A stretch of DNA of 64,000 bases from Acorus gramineus (Eukaryota > Streptophyta > Magnoliopsida > Acorales > Acoraceae). The first letter of the stretch is position 1; every line of letters starts with the position of its first letter. The translations under genes and the position numbers were made by a program. Below, piece by piece: positions 43,947 to 55,960 of the stretch. Under the pieces are notes generated by a model, which ran no database searches, was not told the origin of the DNA, and saw only the letters and a program-made list of their open reading frames with translations. The stretch covers positions 558,001 through 622,000 of the forward strand of contig CM060856.1 in NCBI GenBank assembly GCA_030737835.1, in the 5' to 3' direction.

Positions 43947-44450
43947 CAATTACATTTACCTAAATGTCAAGCAGTTACATTTACTCTTCGAAATCATATA
44001 TTTCAACTTCCAAAGCACTGCCTTCCAAAGAAAATATAGCAGATTTTCCTATAAAAGTATGTAGTTGACTGTTACATTTATAAATATAAAAAATATAAAT
44101 TACTATTTGCATTGTAAGAAATGCAATACAAGAATGAATGTTACATTTCAGACTGTTACATTTTATGAATGTATCAAAAAATAAATATGTGTATTTCGAC
44201 GTTAGAAATGTAACATTAACATCATTCAAACAGTATAAAAATTACATGTAACAATAACGAATGTTACATTTATGAAATTAAAATGAAACAAAATAAAAAA
44301 GTGTAATATATGATGAACAATACATAAAAAAAATTTGTATTCTAAATTAAAAACATGTAACATTGAATGAATATGTGATCGTAAAAAAGTTAATTTTAAT
44401 TTTGGATATGAATTGCATTCCAATAAGATCATAATATAATAAAAAAAACA
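43947..44450. repeat. AT-rich segment with recurring GTTACATTT/ATGTAACATT words
   Basis: TTACATTTA, TGTTACATTT and the inverse ATGTAACATT recur at least nine times in both orientations. They look like subterminal repeats of a DNA transposon whose ends I cannot place. It begins directly at D's outer LTR border without a matching flank on the other side. Confidence 0.45.
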
Positions 44451-45990
44451 ATTGTTAAACCTGATCCGGAAGATATTGATAGGAAATCCAACTCGAACAA
44501 GATCAAACCATGTCTTTTAAATTCTCAAAATTAAAATTTTAGATTTGCTACAATGTTTTCATCATATATAATTCAGTTCCGAAGATGGGATATTGATTAA
44601 AATTAGTGTAAAAACAATTTTGATGGTCTAATTCAAATATAAAGGGCATTGATGATACTCCACAATTTTAGGAATCACATTAATTGTTGAAACTCGATAC
44701 AAAAAGGAAGAAAATCATAACTGTAATGTTTCCTAAATAGAATTAAGGGTATAATAAACAATGTACAATTGTACGTCATGAAGCCTATGAAGTTGGGCCT
44801 TAGGAATCATTATATATATATATCAACCTTTCATAACAGTGATCTCATAGTTTAGGTTATGTTATTGCAAGTAAACCTTGATGTTGACCATGGTGTCCCC
44901 GAGCAAGGGATGTACTTAATGTTAAGCGGTTGAGTAATGTGTGTACATGTGTTTTGTTTTGCTAACTTCACTTTGCAATGCAATGATGTACTATATATTT
45001 GCAATTATTACTAGTTACTAACTTATTAGATTAGTTGTGTACAATATCGTAATTCATATAATTTCTCGGTTTATATAAAAATAAATTACGCAACATAGGT
45101 GTATAATAATGGAGTCTGTTATAAGTTACATGCAAATGCATATAACACATAAACAAATTAAATGAAACAATATATAAGAAGACTAGTGTTATTTGGTACA
45201 ACAACAAGATTGGTAATATATATTATTGTGTAACAAAATTATTCAATTTTATAGACAAACTATGATTTCATTAATATATTATTATTTATGACCAACCGAT
45301 TAAGTAAATTTAATTTAATTGAACAATAATTGGAATCACCATAAAACAATTGGAATCACCACCAAACATACATCGATTAGTTGTAAAAAATATTTAAAGT
45401 CCCACCATGAAATATTACATAAGATGGACGGTTCAGATTCAATTTCACTCATCATGGATTGATATATATCAATCAATTATATCAAACAGGATGTTATATT
45501 CTGAGGGCAAAGTTGATATTTTAAAAATAATAATACCTTATCCATCCCTTATTAATAATTTATCCACAGTTTATCCTAGGTGAACCAAACAACAGAAATA
45601 TGCATTTTACGTTTCTCAATAAGAATAAAGAAAATGCAACCAAACAAAGATATGCTTATTCTGCTAAACATTATTATCTATCTCAGTATAGCAATTAGGG
45701 CTGAATAAGCTAATGTCACTTCTCAAACGGGGGGTTTGGGAATGGAATATGTATGATTATCGATAAAAGTTTTTATTTTGTAAGGATAATGTTAGGTACA
45801 GCCTACAATGCAGTCTTCGTATGATTTAATTTTTTAAAAAATATGAACCTCGTTTAATGTGGTATATGCTTTGATGAAAAATGTATATCGCTTTATTTCA
45901 AATTAAGTGGGCCCAAATATAATAAAAAATTAACGAAATATTTACCTCACGTAAAAAGTCTTTTTTTTAGTAAACGGTAGGCATGAGCCT
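44451..45990. other. AT-rich intergenic region, no gene seen
   Basis: No supportable frame or RNA gene. A direct ATTGGAATCACCA repeat lies at about 45330-45362. A TAGGTACAGCCTACAATGCAG string near 45792 resembles the left end of the MITE-like element at 48168, suggesting a decayed relative. Confidence 0.5.
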
Positions 45991-47250
45991 TAAGCAAGAG
46001 CACATGCCCAAAGCAAGAAAAAAGTACAAGATAGGAGGGGTATATGTTGGTGGCTTTGATTGTAGTTAAAATATCGTCTTTGCCAACAAAAATATAAAAC
46101 CCTTACCTAGGTAGAAAGTGGTAGCAAGGGGTAGAATCCACAGGGAGGCTATTGAAGCAAACGAATAAAAGTAAAAAATTATCAATTTTGGCAAAAAAGT
46201 TTAAAAACGAATTATTAATTATTGATTTAAGAAAACTAATTTAAAAGCTTAAGTTGAAACCAATGTATAAAAAAGATCACCAAGGATTGGAAATCCACTC
46301 CACGTGCATCGTGATAATTCTTTCTTTTGCATCTAATGAAAACATAATATTTCAAAAGCAGTTCACTTCTACTCAGATTTAAAAATAAGGTTTATAAAGC
46401 ATCAATCGTATCCCATCTAAGTAGAACGACGGAAGATTTAAAAATACCCATAATCAAAAGAAATCTGAGTTGAAGAAACTATATAAACATGAAGAACAAA
46501 TCAGAAAACATCAATGCACAAAGAAAAGAATCAATCACTCAATCTCATGGGGTGGAATCCTCTCCTAGATGGAAGGATTTTCTAGCCTACCATGGTTGAT
46601 GAAATTCTAGAATAAAAATAAAAATATTCCATAAAATAATAATGCACTTTATTGAAAACACAAGAAAATCTGTCTGTAATACCAAAGAAATAAAAATAAA
46701 AACTAAAAAAAAAAAACCAAAAATAGAAAAGAAAGAACAAAAACCGAAAATAAATTCTTTCTTGGTTGAATACAGAGATCTCCTTCCTCTTTCTCTGGAG
46801 TGCCCTTTTTATAGGGGTTTTGAGGGTTGAATTAGTTGTAAATGCTGATTTGCTTGAGTCGTTAATGCTAATTTGTAAAATATGTTGGAGATATAATTAC
46901 AAAATCTATTAGAGATCTTGTTGATTTGTTGAAGATGTCAAAGCTGATTTGATTGAAGATTTTATTGATTTGGTGAATCATTTTTAAAAGTTTTGATGAA
47001 GCTTTGAATGCTAATTCCTTCTCTAATTTATAACCTGCCAAATTTAAATATTGCTAAATTTAGATTTTTGAATTTTAAAATATGGCTTCATATGAAAAAT
47101 ATGATAACACATATTAATTGTATAAATATTATCAATTTGTGCAAAATATTATTTGAATATAATGAATAGAAACTTCCCTAATATACATGTATATATAAAT
47201 AATTACATAGGGAAATGCTCCAAAACAACTCTTAAAAGCATATGAAAATA
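45991..47250. other. Unassigned repeat-like region (GGGGTAGAATCCACAGGGAG block)
   Basis: It contains GGGGTAGAATCCACAGGGAG near 46125 and a stretch around 46290-46560 (GGAAATCCACTCCACGTGCA, then ATTCTTTCTTTTGCATCTAA). Similar strings recur near plant retrotransposon sequences as I remember them. No open frame survives, and I cannot name the family. The Lys-rich frame at 46642 is low complexity. Confidence 0.3.
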
Positions 47251-47410
47251 TGTTCTTTTGATTATATAACAGTATACCAAGAGCAAACAAACAAAAAATA
47301 TTCACAAGGCTCCCTACTCTTCGATGGTCAGAATACCCCGTAATATATCACCCAACATGCCCATGTGCAAGCGTGCCCCCAATCCTTAATGAAATTAATC
47401 ATCGAATCCT

Positions 47411-47944
47411 AGGGCCGTAACTTAAGTTGGGTTCAATCCAAACCCGACAGGTTAAACTCGATTTTAACATGAGTTGAATTGTAAAAATAGGATTCGGGTT
47501 CAGGTTGACTAATTCGGGTTGAGTAAAAAATCAGGTTGGGTTCGAGTTGGCATCATAGACAATCTAACTCAACTTGAACCTGTAGGAGGCACCCATATGA
47601 TATTCTAAATGGGTTATGGGCTATTAATACTTGATTCTTTACTCTAAATATCTATCTTCGGATCACAATATGATATTTTTTTGGTGGACTTAGATTGTTT
47701 TAGTGGGTGATTAAAATTTATGAAATATGTATTTTTTTTTTTTTGGTTAAAACTTAGGCTTGAAAATAATAATAAAAAAAAATTAGACTTGAAAATCGGG
47801 TTTTGCGTGTTGGTTCGGGTTACCATGGGTTGGGTTTGGGTTAGAGTCATCGGGTTAAAATTCAGGTAAGATCGGGTTAGGGTTGAACATCTTGAACTTC
47901 GGGCTGGGGTCAATCTGAACCCAACCCACCCGAGTTGCAGCCAT
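47411..47944. mobile_element. Probable hAT-type MITE (GGGTTGGGTTC-rich)
   Basis: The left end AGGGCCGTAACTTAAGTTGG and right end CACCCGAGTTGCAGCCAT are imperfect inverses, and the interior is dense in GGGTTCGGGTT/CAACCCAACCC words. Flanks ATCGAATCCT (47401-47410) and ATTGAATCCC (47945-47954) match at 8 of 10 positions, suggesting a decayed target duplication. The family assignment is inference. Confidence 0.6.
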
Positions 47945-48167
47945 ATTGAATCCCATACATTTTTTTATCTAAACCTTGGAATTACAGAAAATTAGGTGGT
48001 TGTGGGTTAACCAAGGAGTTTTGTACTTCACTGAATGGCTAATGAGGCATACAAAATGCATTTGGGCTTGTAAAAAGGTTTATATGCAGCAACACCCTTT
48101 TGTTAAATCAAGCTTGAACATCTCTTCTATATATTGGTTTTATAAGGATATTAAGTACATAGAGCGT

Positions 48168-48448
48168 TGATACAGATAGTCCTTTTTGCAGCCCGTTTTG
48201 TAGTCTCATACGCTATGATAACATAGTATATACTACGCTATCATAATGTTTGAGTTCTATCATAGTATATGACTCAATTTTTTTTTCATTATGAAAAAAA
48301 ATACACTAATGTATCTCAGTATATACTTCATTTCATATAACAGCATACACTTCAAAAGGTGAGTGTATGATTTTTTAAAAAAAGAAAAACGGAATGGACT
48401 GCAATTGGGGCTACAAAGGTGGGGCTGTGTGTATCTTTTTCCTATACA
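48168..48448. mobile_element. MITE-like element with imperfect terminal inverted repeats
   Basis: The left GATACAGATAGTCCTTTTTG-CAGCCC...GTAGTCTC and right GGACTGCAATTGGGGCTACA...GTGTGTATC ends pair imperfectly over about 38 bases. The interior contains repeated (T)ATGATA/CATAGTATATAC words. No clear target duplication. Confidence 0.4.
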
Positions 48449-48949
48449 TTACCTATGATTTTTTTTCTGATATTGGAGAGACCCCTATAGCTGAATTTAC
48501 GGTCAAGTTGGGAAGGTTACATCTGCCTATTTGTCCTGGTCCCACGAAAAATTCATTCAAATAATCACCAACAAATGTGTAAATCAGCGTCAAAACTCAA
48601 ACTCAAAACATATCCTTAATAGAGGCAAGTCCTGAACTATTGTGCTATGGCTACTGGAGATATATATTACCTATGTTGATTTTGTATAGAAGATGAATGC
48701 ATGATATAATATCTATGCTGGTCTTGTTTGAATGTATAAGTCCAAATATGTAAACTAGCAAAATGATACTGTCAATCAATTCTGCAATTCCATACATAGT
48801 TCATGCATGTTTTTCTTTTTTTAATGTTTTTCTTTAATCATAATAATGGTATGTATATTTATAAAAAGTGAAATATGTACTCTAATAAATTAAAAAATAT
48901 CATTAACAGGAATGCAAAAACAATTCTAACAATGCATACACCTAGTTGT

Positions 48950-49025
48950 CCCGCCCAACTTTGACAAAGCAGTTGAGGGCATCCCTTCCCCGGTAATGGG
49001 CGTGGTTTCAAACCTTCTTGGCTGT
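48950..49025 (+). repeat. Possible tRNA-derived SINE fragment
   Basis: GGTTTCAAACC (about 49009) resembles a Pol III B box. An AGCAGTTGAGGGC stretch (about 48970) about 35 bases upstream resembles an A box. CATCCCTTCCCCG between them is typical of tRNA-like SINE heads. No tail or duplication was identified. Confidence 0.35.
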
Positions 49026-50040
49026 GAAGAAAATAGGAAAAAAAGTGTGCTATCTTATGTAATATGAGTTTTTTAAGGGTTATTAACCATTTATATAAAC
49101 ATTTTATGAACCAATTTATTTATAGGTAAAAATCTATATAACTCCTTAGAAAGTTAGCTCCATCGGTTTTATTTTTTGTAAAATTGAAAAATTTTCACAA
49201 GTCCCCAGAATGTATGTATGGTTAACGGATTTAATCCCTGAGTTAAATTGCTTCAATAAATATATTCAAATAAGTCCCTACAACATAAGAAGAATCCGAT
49301 TTAGTTCTTTTGATGAAAAAAATGTCTGTTTTTTTCTGAAAATTCTCCTACTATCATATACGCACTACCTGTAAAGGGGGGTCGATATAACTCCATTGAA
49401 ACTTATGAAAATTGAAAAAGGTCCCTCCAATCAATAAATACATTTAAAGTCAATCACAAATCTGGTTTGTGTATTACAATAATTTATCAAGTGAATTTTA
49501 AAAGGGTATTATAGTAATTTATCATGTATGATTAGAGTTAACCAGATATCTGATTAGTTTCGGTGGTTACAGTAGAGATTAAAATAAATATTATTATAAT
49601 AAGATAGACACTTGAGAGGTTTACTGATTTTATAGAGACTTTTTTTTTATTTTCACAAATATCTAGGAAGTTATATCAATTTTTAAAAATAAGGGGTGAG
49701 GACATTCTGTTAACTTTTAATGTGAAATTAAGCTTAATAATATGTTTCATTAATTAGAGTGACGATAAAGAATATTTTTCTAATAACATTAAAATCTATG
49801 ATAATTTTTTAATTTTACATGGACTAAAATCCATTTAGCTTGGGTTATATCTAATTTTTCCCTTATTCACAACGAGGTTATAAAATTCAACATCACATCC
49901 ACAAATATTTTGCATACAATTTAGACAAAAAAAAAAAAAAAAGAGGTGATACAGCTAAATCACTTGCCCCAGATCCGACAAACCCCGACATAGGGCACAA
50001 ACACTGGAGTAGAAGAACTCACTCAGAACACAATCCCTCC
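49026..50040. other. Intergenic region upstream of the PORR gene
   Basis: AT-rich, without recognisable gene or element. The last 100 bases become less AT-rich and probably include the promoter and 5' untranslated region of the gene at 50120. Confidence 0.5.
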
Positions 50041-50052
50041 CCTCTATATTAA
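50041..50052 (+). promoter_or_regulatory. Possible TATA box of the PORR gene
   Basis: CCTCTATATTAACC about 75 bases before the first ATG. Spacing would give a short 5' untranslated region of about 40-50 bases. There is no direct evidence of initiation. Confidence 0.3.
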
Positions 50053-50119
50053 CCTGAGCGCGCACACACCATGACACCATCCATATCCAACATTTTTTTT
50101 ACATGAAAAAATAGAAATC

Positions 50120-51484
50120 ATGATCGAAAAAATGGCTTCTCTGATTCCCCGCAAGAAGCCATTCCTCCGTTGGACCACCACCACCACCAACACCATCCGA
50201 TCGATGTCCCAATCCACATCGCTCCCGAAGACTGTCGCCCGCGTCCGCGACCACGGGTTCGACGGTCTGATGGACGCGCACAAGAAGCTCCGCCGAGTCT
50301 GCAAGCTCCGCGACCTGATCCTCCTCTCCTCCTCCACCGACAACAACCCGAGCCGCTCGATCCCCGTCCCCCGCCTCGAAAACCTCGCCCGTCGTTATCT
50401 GAGCATGAAACAGTTCGAGTCCTGCGACACCCTCCTCAACTTCCCCCACTCCTTCGAGGTCTTCGAACACCCCATCCAACGCGTCCTCTGGTGCCGCCTC
50501 TCCCTCCCCGCCCTCCGCCAGATCGACCAAGAGTCCCTCGCCGTCCATTCCATGCTCCCCGACACGATCCTCCGCCTCCGCAAGCTTCTAATGCTCTCCA
50601 ACACCCGCCGCCTCCCCCTCGGCCACATCCGCCTCGCCCGCGCCGACCTCGGCCTCCCCGACGACTTCGAGTACTCCGTCATCCTCAAGAACCCTGATTT
50701 CTTCAGGCTCTTTGATGAGGGGGATGAAAAGTTCGTCGAGCTCTTCGACACTGGATACCGCTGTGGCCTCGCCGTATGCGCCATTGAGCGGCGGAGGGAG
50801 CTCGAGTACCGGTCGCGGGGCAAGGACGCCGAGGACGTGCGGTTCTCGTTCGTCGTGAACTTCCCGCCGGGGTTCAAGATCGGGAAGTACCTCCGGATCG
50901 CGGTGTGGAAGTGGCAGAGGCTTCCCTACTGGTCACCCTATGAGGATGTCTCAGGTCACGATTTGAGGTCGTTCGAGGCAATGCGGCGCATGGAGAAACG
51001 AGCGGTCGCTATGGTTCATGAGATTCTTTCGCTGACAGTGGAAAAGAAGATGACTTTGGAACGCATCGCAAATTTTAGGTTGGCGATGGACTTGCCAAAG
51101 AAGCTGAAGGAGTTTTTGCTGCAGCACCAGGGGATATTCTATGTGTCAACTAGGGGGAACATGGGGAAGATACACACTGTGTTTTTGAGAGAGGCGTATA
51201 GAAGGGGAGAACTTCTCGAGGCAAACGAGATTTATCTGGCGAGGAGGAGGCTTTTTGATTTGGTGATGATGAGGCCGAAGAGCGGTGGGGTGGATATGAG
51301 GGGGGAGTTGAGAGGGTTTCGGAGGGAAGAGGAATACTTTGGGAGGGAATGTGTGGAGAGGATGGGGCCGGGTTTGGGTACATATGTGAATGACTCTGTG
51401 GTTGATTGTGATGATGAGGATGATAGTACAGATGATGGACAGAGGAATAGTAGAGATTGTGTTTCGAGAGAGGTCTCAAAATGA
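50120..51484 (+). CDS. PORR-domain protein, predicted organelle RNA-binding intron-splicing factor
   Basis: A 454-residue single-exon protein. The first about 45 residues are rich in Arg, Lys, Ser and Thr with no acidic run (RKKPFLRWTTTTTNTIRSMS), an organelle-targeting presequence, more likely mitochondrial. The PORR (plant organelle RNA recognition) domain follows, about residues 45-385: RDHGFDGLMDAHKKLRRVCKL, then HSFEVFEHP, LPLGHIRLARADLGLPDDFE, VILKNPDFFRLFD and, near the end, GIFYVSTRGNMGKIHTVFLREAY. Known PORR proteins (WTF1, WTF9, RPD1) bind group II intron RNA and aid splicing in plastids or mitochondria. The tail after about 420 is acidic and probably disordered. A second ATG at 50132 has better context (GTnnnATGG-like) and would drop only four residues. 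The 5' half is strongly GC-biased, the 3' half less so. Which paralogue it is cannot be settled by eye. Confidence 0.93.
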   Translation: MIEKMASLIPRKKPFLRWTTTTTNTIRSMSQSTSLPKTVARVRDHGFDGLMDAHKKLRRVCKLRDLILLSSSTDNNPSRSIPVPRLENLARRYLSMKQFESCDTLLNFPHSFEVFEHPIQRVLWCRLSLPALRQIDQESLAVHSMLPDTILRLRKLLMLSNTRRLPLGHIRLARADLGLPDDFEYSVILKNPDFFRLFDEGDEKFVELFDTGYRCGLAVCAIERRRELEYRSRGKDAEDVRFSFVVNFPPGFKIGKYLRIAVWKWQRLPYWSPYEDVSGHDLRSFEAMRRMEKRAVAMVHEILSLTVEKKMTLERIANFRLAMDLPKKLKEFLLQHQGIFYVSTRGNMGKIHTVFLREAYRRGELLEANEIYLARRRLFDLVMMRPKSGGVDMRGELRGFRREEEYFGRECVERMGPGLGTYVNDSVVDCDDEDDSTDDGQRNSRDCVSREVSK

Positions 51485-51494
51485 AGATTTTATT
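51485..51494 (+). other. Start of the 3' flank or untranslated region of the PORR gene
   Basis: The stop TGA is at 51482-51484. Sequence immediately turns AT-rich. No strong AATAAA was assigned; several A-rich candidates occur in the next kilobase. Confidence 0.4.
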
Positions 51495-51975
51495 ATAGTA
51501 ATATCTATGATTTACATGAAATGGCAGGGTTAGAGGGAACAATGAAGAAGAATTCTGATTGTGAAGAGCATTGTTGGTTTATTGCTCTGTCTAGTGATTG
51601 ATTGATTCAGGGATGAGCTGGAAAAATTCAAAAGTACAATGGAAGAAAGAGTTTTGTTGGTGACTATAGGAGCTACACGGAGTGATCTTTGGGTTAAACA
51701 TGATATTCATCTCCGCCAACAACTGTCATTCTGTCAAACCTTTGTTGTAAGTACATCTGTTTGATTGATGTTTTCATGCTTTAGAACTTTGTGTGAATTC
51801 AGTTCCAAATTCATCAAATTTGAGTGATATCAATTTTTTTTTAATTCTTTTTCCCTTACATGAAAATATGGGAAAATTCTGTAAATCTATATGTAGAAAT
51901 AGTTTTGTATCCATTTTCATCAAATATACAGCCAAGGTTTAGATGATCAGGCATCAGGGCCATTTTGTCCCAGCT
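51495..51975 (+). repeat. PORR 3' flank duplication, copy 1
   Basis: The segment from about 51515 (CATGAAATGGCAGGG) through GGATGAGCTGGAAAAATTCA, TTGGTGACTATAGGAGCTAC and CATCTGTTTGATTGATGTTT has a clear diverged counterpart at 52945-53410. Matches are frequent and collinear for at least 250 bases. It may be untranslated exon sequence of the gene or a decayed exon; the frames are not conserved. Confidence 0.7.
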
Positions 51976-52104
51976 GAAAGCTGATACAAATTATGCAATA
52001 TGTATGATATTTTTCTATCAATTGTGTGGATGTATTTGTTATCATCAGATCATATTTTCATCTTAAAATATGCCATTTTCCATTAAAAAGAAAGAATTTT
52101 TTTC

Positions 52105-52225
52105 CTTGCGGAACTAGCTTGATTAGCCAGTAAACACAACCCAGCTCCAAAAAGTCTGGGTTCAAAACCTAGCTTGATAAGCAATCTTATTAACGATAAT
52201 TGCCCCCAAACAAAAGGAGATGAGG
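52105..52225 (+). repeat. Possible tRNA-derived SINE fragment
   Basis: GGGTTCAAAACC (about 52159) is B-box-like, and TAGCTTGATTAGCCAGT (about 52125) is A-box-like, about 30-35 bases apart as in a tRNA-derived head. It sits between the two copies of the 3' flank duplication. No clear target duplication. Confidence 0.35.
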
Positions 52226-52944
52226 GATCTCTGTTCAATGATAAAACAAAAACAAAATGATAAAAGTTTCAAATGCGAGAAATGGTATAATATCCAATCC
52301 AACCTTGTTTTTCTCTCTGACCCAAACTATAGATAATTTTTGCCCCTTAGTGAAATGAAATGGTATAGTATCCAACCTTGATTTTCTCTCTGTTCCAAAC
52401 TATAGATAATCTTTGTCCATTATTGAAATGACTCTCAGTGCCTTTTAACATACTCTATTCTCATGCACGTCTTCTTCTTTCTCTTTCGTCCACTTTCACC
52501 TTGACAGCCTCATCCCATCACAAAGCATACTATTCTCTCTCTCTAATTTCTCAACATGTCATTTGAATGTTGCAACCAACATAATTGGTATTTATTATTT
52601 GTATTTGTGTATTTTGACATGAAAGTGGGAGTTCTCCAAAACATGATTTGGTAATGATGAGGCCACAGGGGTACATTGGATTTGACAGGGGACTTCAGAG
52701 GGCTCCGGATGGTGGAGGCTTGGTCTCTATTGTAATGTGTGGGGAGGACAGGGTTAGGTTGGTCTGTTGGGGTATGGACTGGGATCCTGTGGGTAATTAT
52801 AAGGATGGAGATGGTTGCTAACAGGGGACTATATGGTCAGGTTTAATGTTTGTCAGAATCAAGTTAATTCAAGAGTCTAATTGCCCCTGTATCTCATACC
52901 CAAGATTGAGTTTCGATGGGAGAATAAAAATTGATAATTATATA
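52226..52944. other. Intergenic or untranslated region between the duplicated blocks
   Basis: A local repeat of a TATCCAACCTTG-TTTTTCTCTCTG-CCAAACTATAGATAAT block occurs at about 52290 and 52370. No coding frame is supported. Confidence 0.5.
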
Positions 52945-53410
52945 TTAGTGGTAATAACAATTGACATGGAAGGGCAATGTGAGAAGGATATGTAATAAAA
53001 CTTTTGTTTTTGCAGAGCATGTTAGGTTTGTTACTGTATTCAGTGATGATTCAGGTCTGAGTTGAAAAGTATGGAAATACAATCGATATGGAGTTCTGCT
53101 GGTGACTGTAGGAGTTGAATGGAATGATGTTTGGCTTAAAGATGATATCAATATCCTCCAGCTCTTTGTTTTGAGTGGATCTATTTGATAGGCATTTTCA
53201 TACTGTGGAATTTATTTAGCTGTTTCTTAGTGATTGTTCATTTTAAAGTTCAACGAATATGAAAAAAAAAATGTGAATTTTGATTTCTTTTTCAGCCACG
53301 TCGATTTTGGGGACAATTATGTGAACGTGTATATAACAGTAGGTTCATATCCAGGGTCATCAAATGTGTTATAATCAAGGTTTATATAATTGGGAATCAG
53401 GGTTATATAA
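52945..53410 (+). repeat. PORR 3' flank duplication, copy 2
   Basis: Counterpart of 51495-51975: GACATGGAAGGGCAATGTGA, TGATTCAGGTCTGAGTTGAA, GGTGACTGTAGGAGTTGAAT and GGATCTATTTGATAGGCATT align with the first copy in the same order. The downstream CATATCCAGGGTCATCAAAT also aligns with the first copy's ATCCATTTTCATCAAAT. Confidence 0.7.
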
Positions 53411-55330
53411 GTGCGGTCTGAAACCGATGTGTATATGATACAGCACTTGCCCTAAGAGGAAAAGCAAAGAAAAATAAGAGCCAGACACACAGAAAAAAGA
53501 GGGGGGGGAATAATTCTGATAGTGATTTCTGTTGTCTTCATCCAATATTATCACTCTTTCTAATTTAATCTTCTAATCCATATGTAAATATGTGGTTACT
53601 ATTGATAAAACCACTAATTGAATATCTAAACCAATTAAAAAAAGAAAATTAAAACAACCTTTATATTAATTTGCATCATTCTCTTCAGGTTGCAGGAATT
53701 TTCCATCGAACTCAAAGGCTATACATTCTCGATCAATGAATTTTGTGGTCCACTTGCATCACCATCTTCCTATGGTTGAGGCAAGTAGTTCTCCTTTGGT
53801 ATTACTGAGTCAAGGAGAGCTGTCGGGTGGATTTATATTGTAACATACATGAAATTGTTATGGTATGATTTTTTTGTCATCCATCCTATTTTTAGCTCAC
53901 AGTCCTAATGTATCTCCAAAAGAAACCCTTTTTTATGGATTTCCCAATATTGGATTCCAAGCCTTAAATTTTGGTACACAGTAAAAAAAAAGAAGTAAAA
54001 AATGAGCTGGGAAATGAAAAAGGATGGGAAAAATAGAAAAATAGTCCATCATAGATGCGTTAGTAAATAAATAAATAACAAAAAAAATGCAAATCATATG
54101 ATTCATTACTATCTTGATCACTCCTTGTAACCTTGCCTATATTGAGTCTCCTAAAACACTCATCTTGCAGCTACACTTGTATGGCCATCCAACCTTGAAA
54201 ACCCAAATTTTATCGATCTATTATAAGCCACTTCATTCAAGCAGAGGTAATTCTAATATTGGAAAAACCTTCTTCTACATCCCATCTTCACAGTCAGTAC
54301 TATAGACTGCCATGTGGGTAACTTTTAGTCATTTGTCGCCCCAGATATTATGGGATCAGTATAACATTGAAATTGTCAAGGTGTGCTGCAGGAGACAAGA
54401 TTTCCCAAGGTATTGATGAACTACCATCTAACATTTTTCAGAAAACAAAAATGAAAATCCTATTCATTTTTCCATACATAGCACTGCTTTGAACTGCCAC
54501 ATCTGTTAAGTACGAATTTGGAAGGAAATTCCAAATAACTTCAAGATCAGAGATGTCCAGTAATCTATAATTCCATCAAGTTGGCTGATCGAGGCGATTG
54601 CAAACACAAATATGAAAGAGTTTCTGAGTTTTCCTTAAAAGAAAATGGCTAGCTGAAGAGTGAGGAGAATGTGCACATTAAATGTGGTCAGGGAACTTGT
54701 TTTGGTTTATATTTGATTTTCATTTCACTGATTTCTTAATCACTAATTATCTGGGTGCCTTTTGGCTGTTTGACTGCTTTTGATTAGCACAATTTGGATT
54801 CTCCATTTTATTAATACATGGATCTTGTGATTTGATTTCTTAGAGATTGGTGCAGGAAAATTGTTTCTCAGAACTGAGAAGGTTTACATTGGAGGGATGG
54901 ATTTTTCCTCGTGGAGCATGGCGGCGTATTTTCTGTCCGAGCTGACCAGGGATGTCTTGAAATTATTTGTGGGTTGGGGTATAGATTACGCCCTTTGTTC
55001 ATTTTTGTATTATGCTTTATGTACTGTTTCCACTTACCCAGTTTCATAAGATTAATGACCATCTTCTTTGGGAAAAAATCTCCACTTTGTCACCAGGCTC
55101 AAACAACATGTATGCATATCTTATGTGTACATTATACCATTTGCGTGATTGTAGACTTGAGTGAGTTGAGTAATTGTGCATTACTACAATAATTGACACT
55201 TTGTGCACTTATTATCTAATGGCTCATGTTTCACAGTTCACACCATGCATTGGGGTTGAATTTGGGAGGGATTTTCCTTCTGTTATCCACGTCAAGGAAT
55301 TAGTTATTCCATGGTCCTTGAATCTAAGCC
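53411..55330. other. Intergenic region, no gene recognised
   Basis: Composition is less AT-extreme than the left side, and short spliced exons could hide here (for example 53690-53830 and 54850-55050 have balanced codon-like stretches). No domain or long frame supports a gene. Confidence 0.45.
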
Positions 55331-55809
55331 CCCATTTGGAATGGGAATAGGATTTATTCTTGGGTATGCATTTATCCAAGCATAAGTGAGTATAAATAAG
55401 GATAAAGTGATTTTGTGTTTGGTTGTGTTTTGAATTATTCTCGTTGGTAAACGTAAGAATAAATGCTTTGTTGTTTGGATAAAATGTGAATAAAGTATGG
55501 ATAAGGATTTATAAAAGGTGAAAAAATAATGATAGTTGATAAGGATTTATAAAAGGTGAAAAAATAATGATAGTTGATTTGACAGGTGATTTATAAGAGG
55601 TGATGACAGTTGATTTGACAGTGGACCCACATATTCTTTGAGTGGAATAACCTAGGATAACTTTAATTTTAGGGGTTGGTTGGAATCCATATACCACTTT
55701 ATAGCAGTTTATTCTGACATACTTTATCCAGGGTTTTCAAACACCCTTTATCCCTTATCCGAGGTTTTCCTGAGGTTATGTGGGGGCTTATTCCCAAAAC
55801 AAAAGGGGG
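55331..55809. mobile_element. MITE-like element (GCCCCCATTTGG ends)
   Basis: GCCCCCATTTGGAATGGGAA on the left and TTCCCAAAACAAAAGGGGGC on the right are imperfect inverses. Both are followed inward by TAGGATTTATTC/TTATC-type sequence. No convincing target duplication, so the boundaries and superfamily are uncertain. Confidence 0.4.
55500..55575. repeat. 38-bp exact tandem duplication
   Basis: A unit beginning GATAAGGATTTATAAAAGG occurs twice in direct succession without difference. A third partial, diverged copy follows to about 55620. It is recent, and lies inside the MITE-like element. Confidence 0.88.
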
Positions 55810-55960
55810 CCGAGTTGCGATTCCATCATTTATATAGTGCATCAAATATGGATGACTTTTAGTATCCTAGCCTTATATTTTTCTTTTATATTTTATGTTC
55901 TTTACTTGTAAATCTGCATAATTTGCCGGTTTATAAAATCAGAGACACCTTTTTGTTTTA

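Noticed and set aside
49925-49942. A-run upstream of the PORR gene as the tail of a retroposon
   Set aside because: No flanking duplication was found.
50170-50697. Pro-, His- and Arg-rich frame overlapping the PORR gene
   Set aside because: Out-of-frame shadow of GC-rich coding sequence; the main frame has a clear PORR domain.
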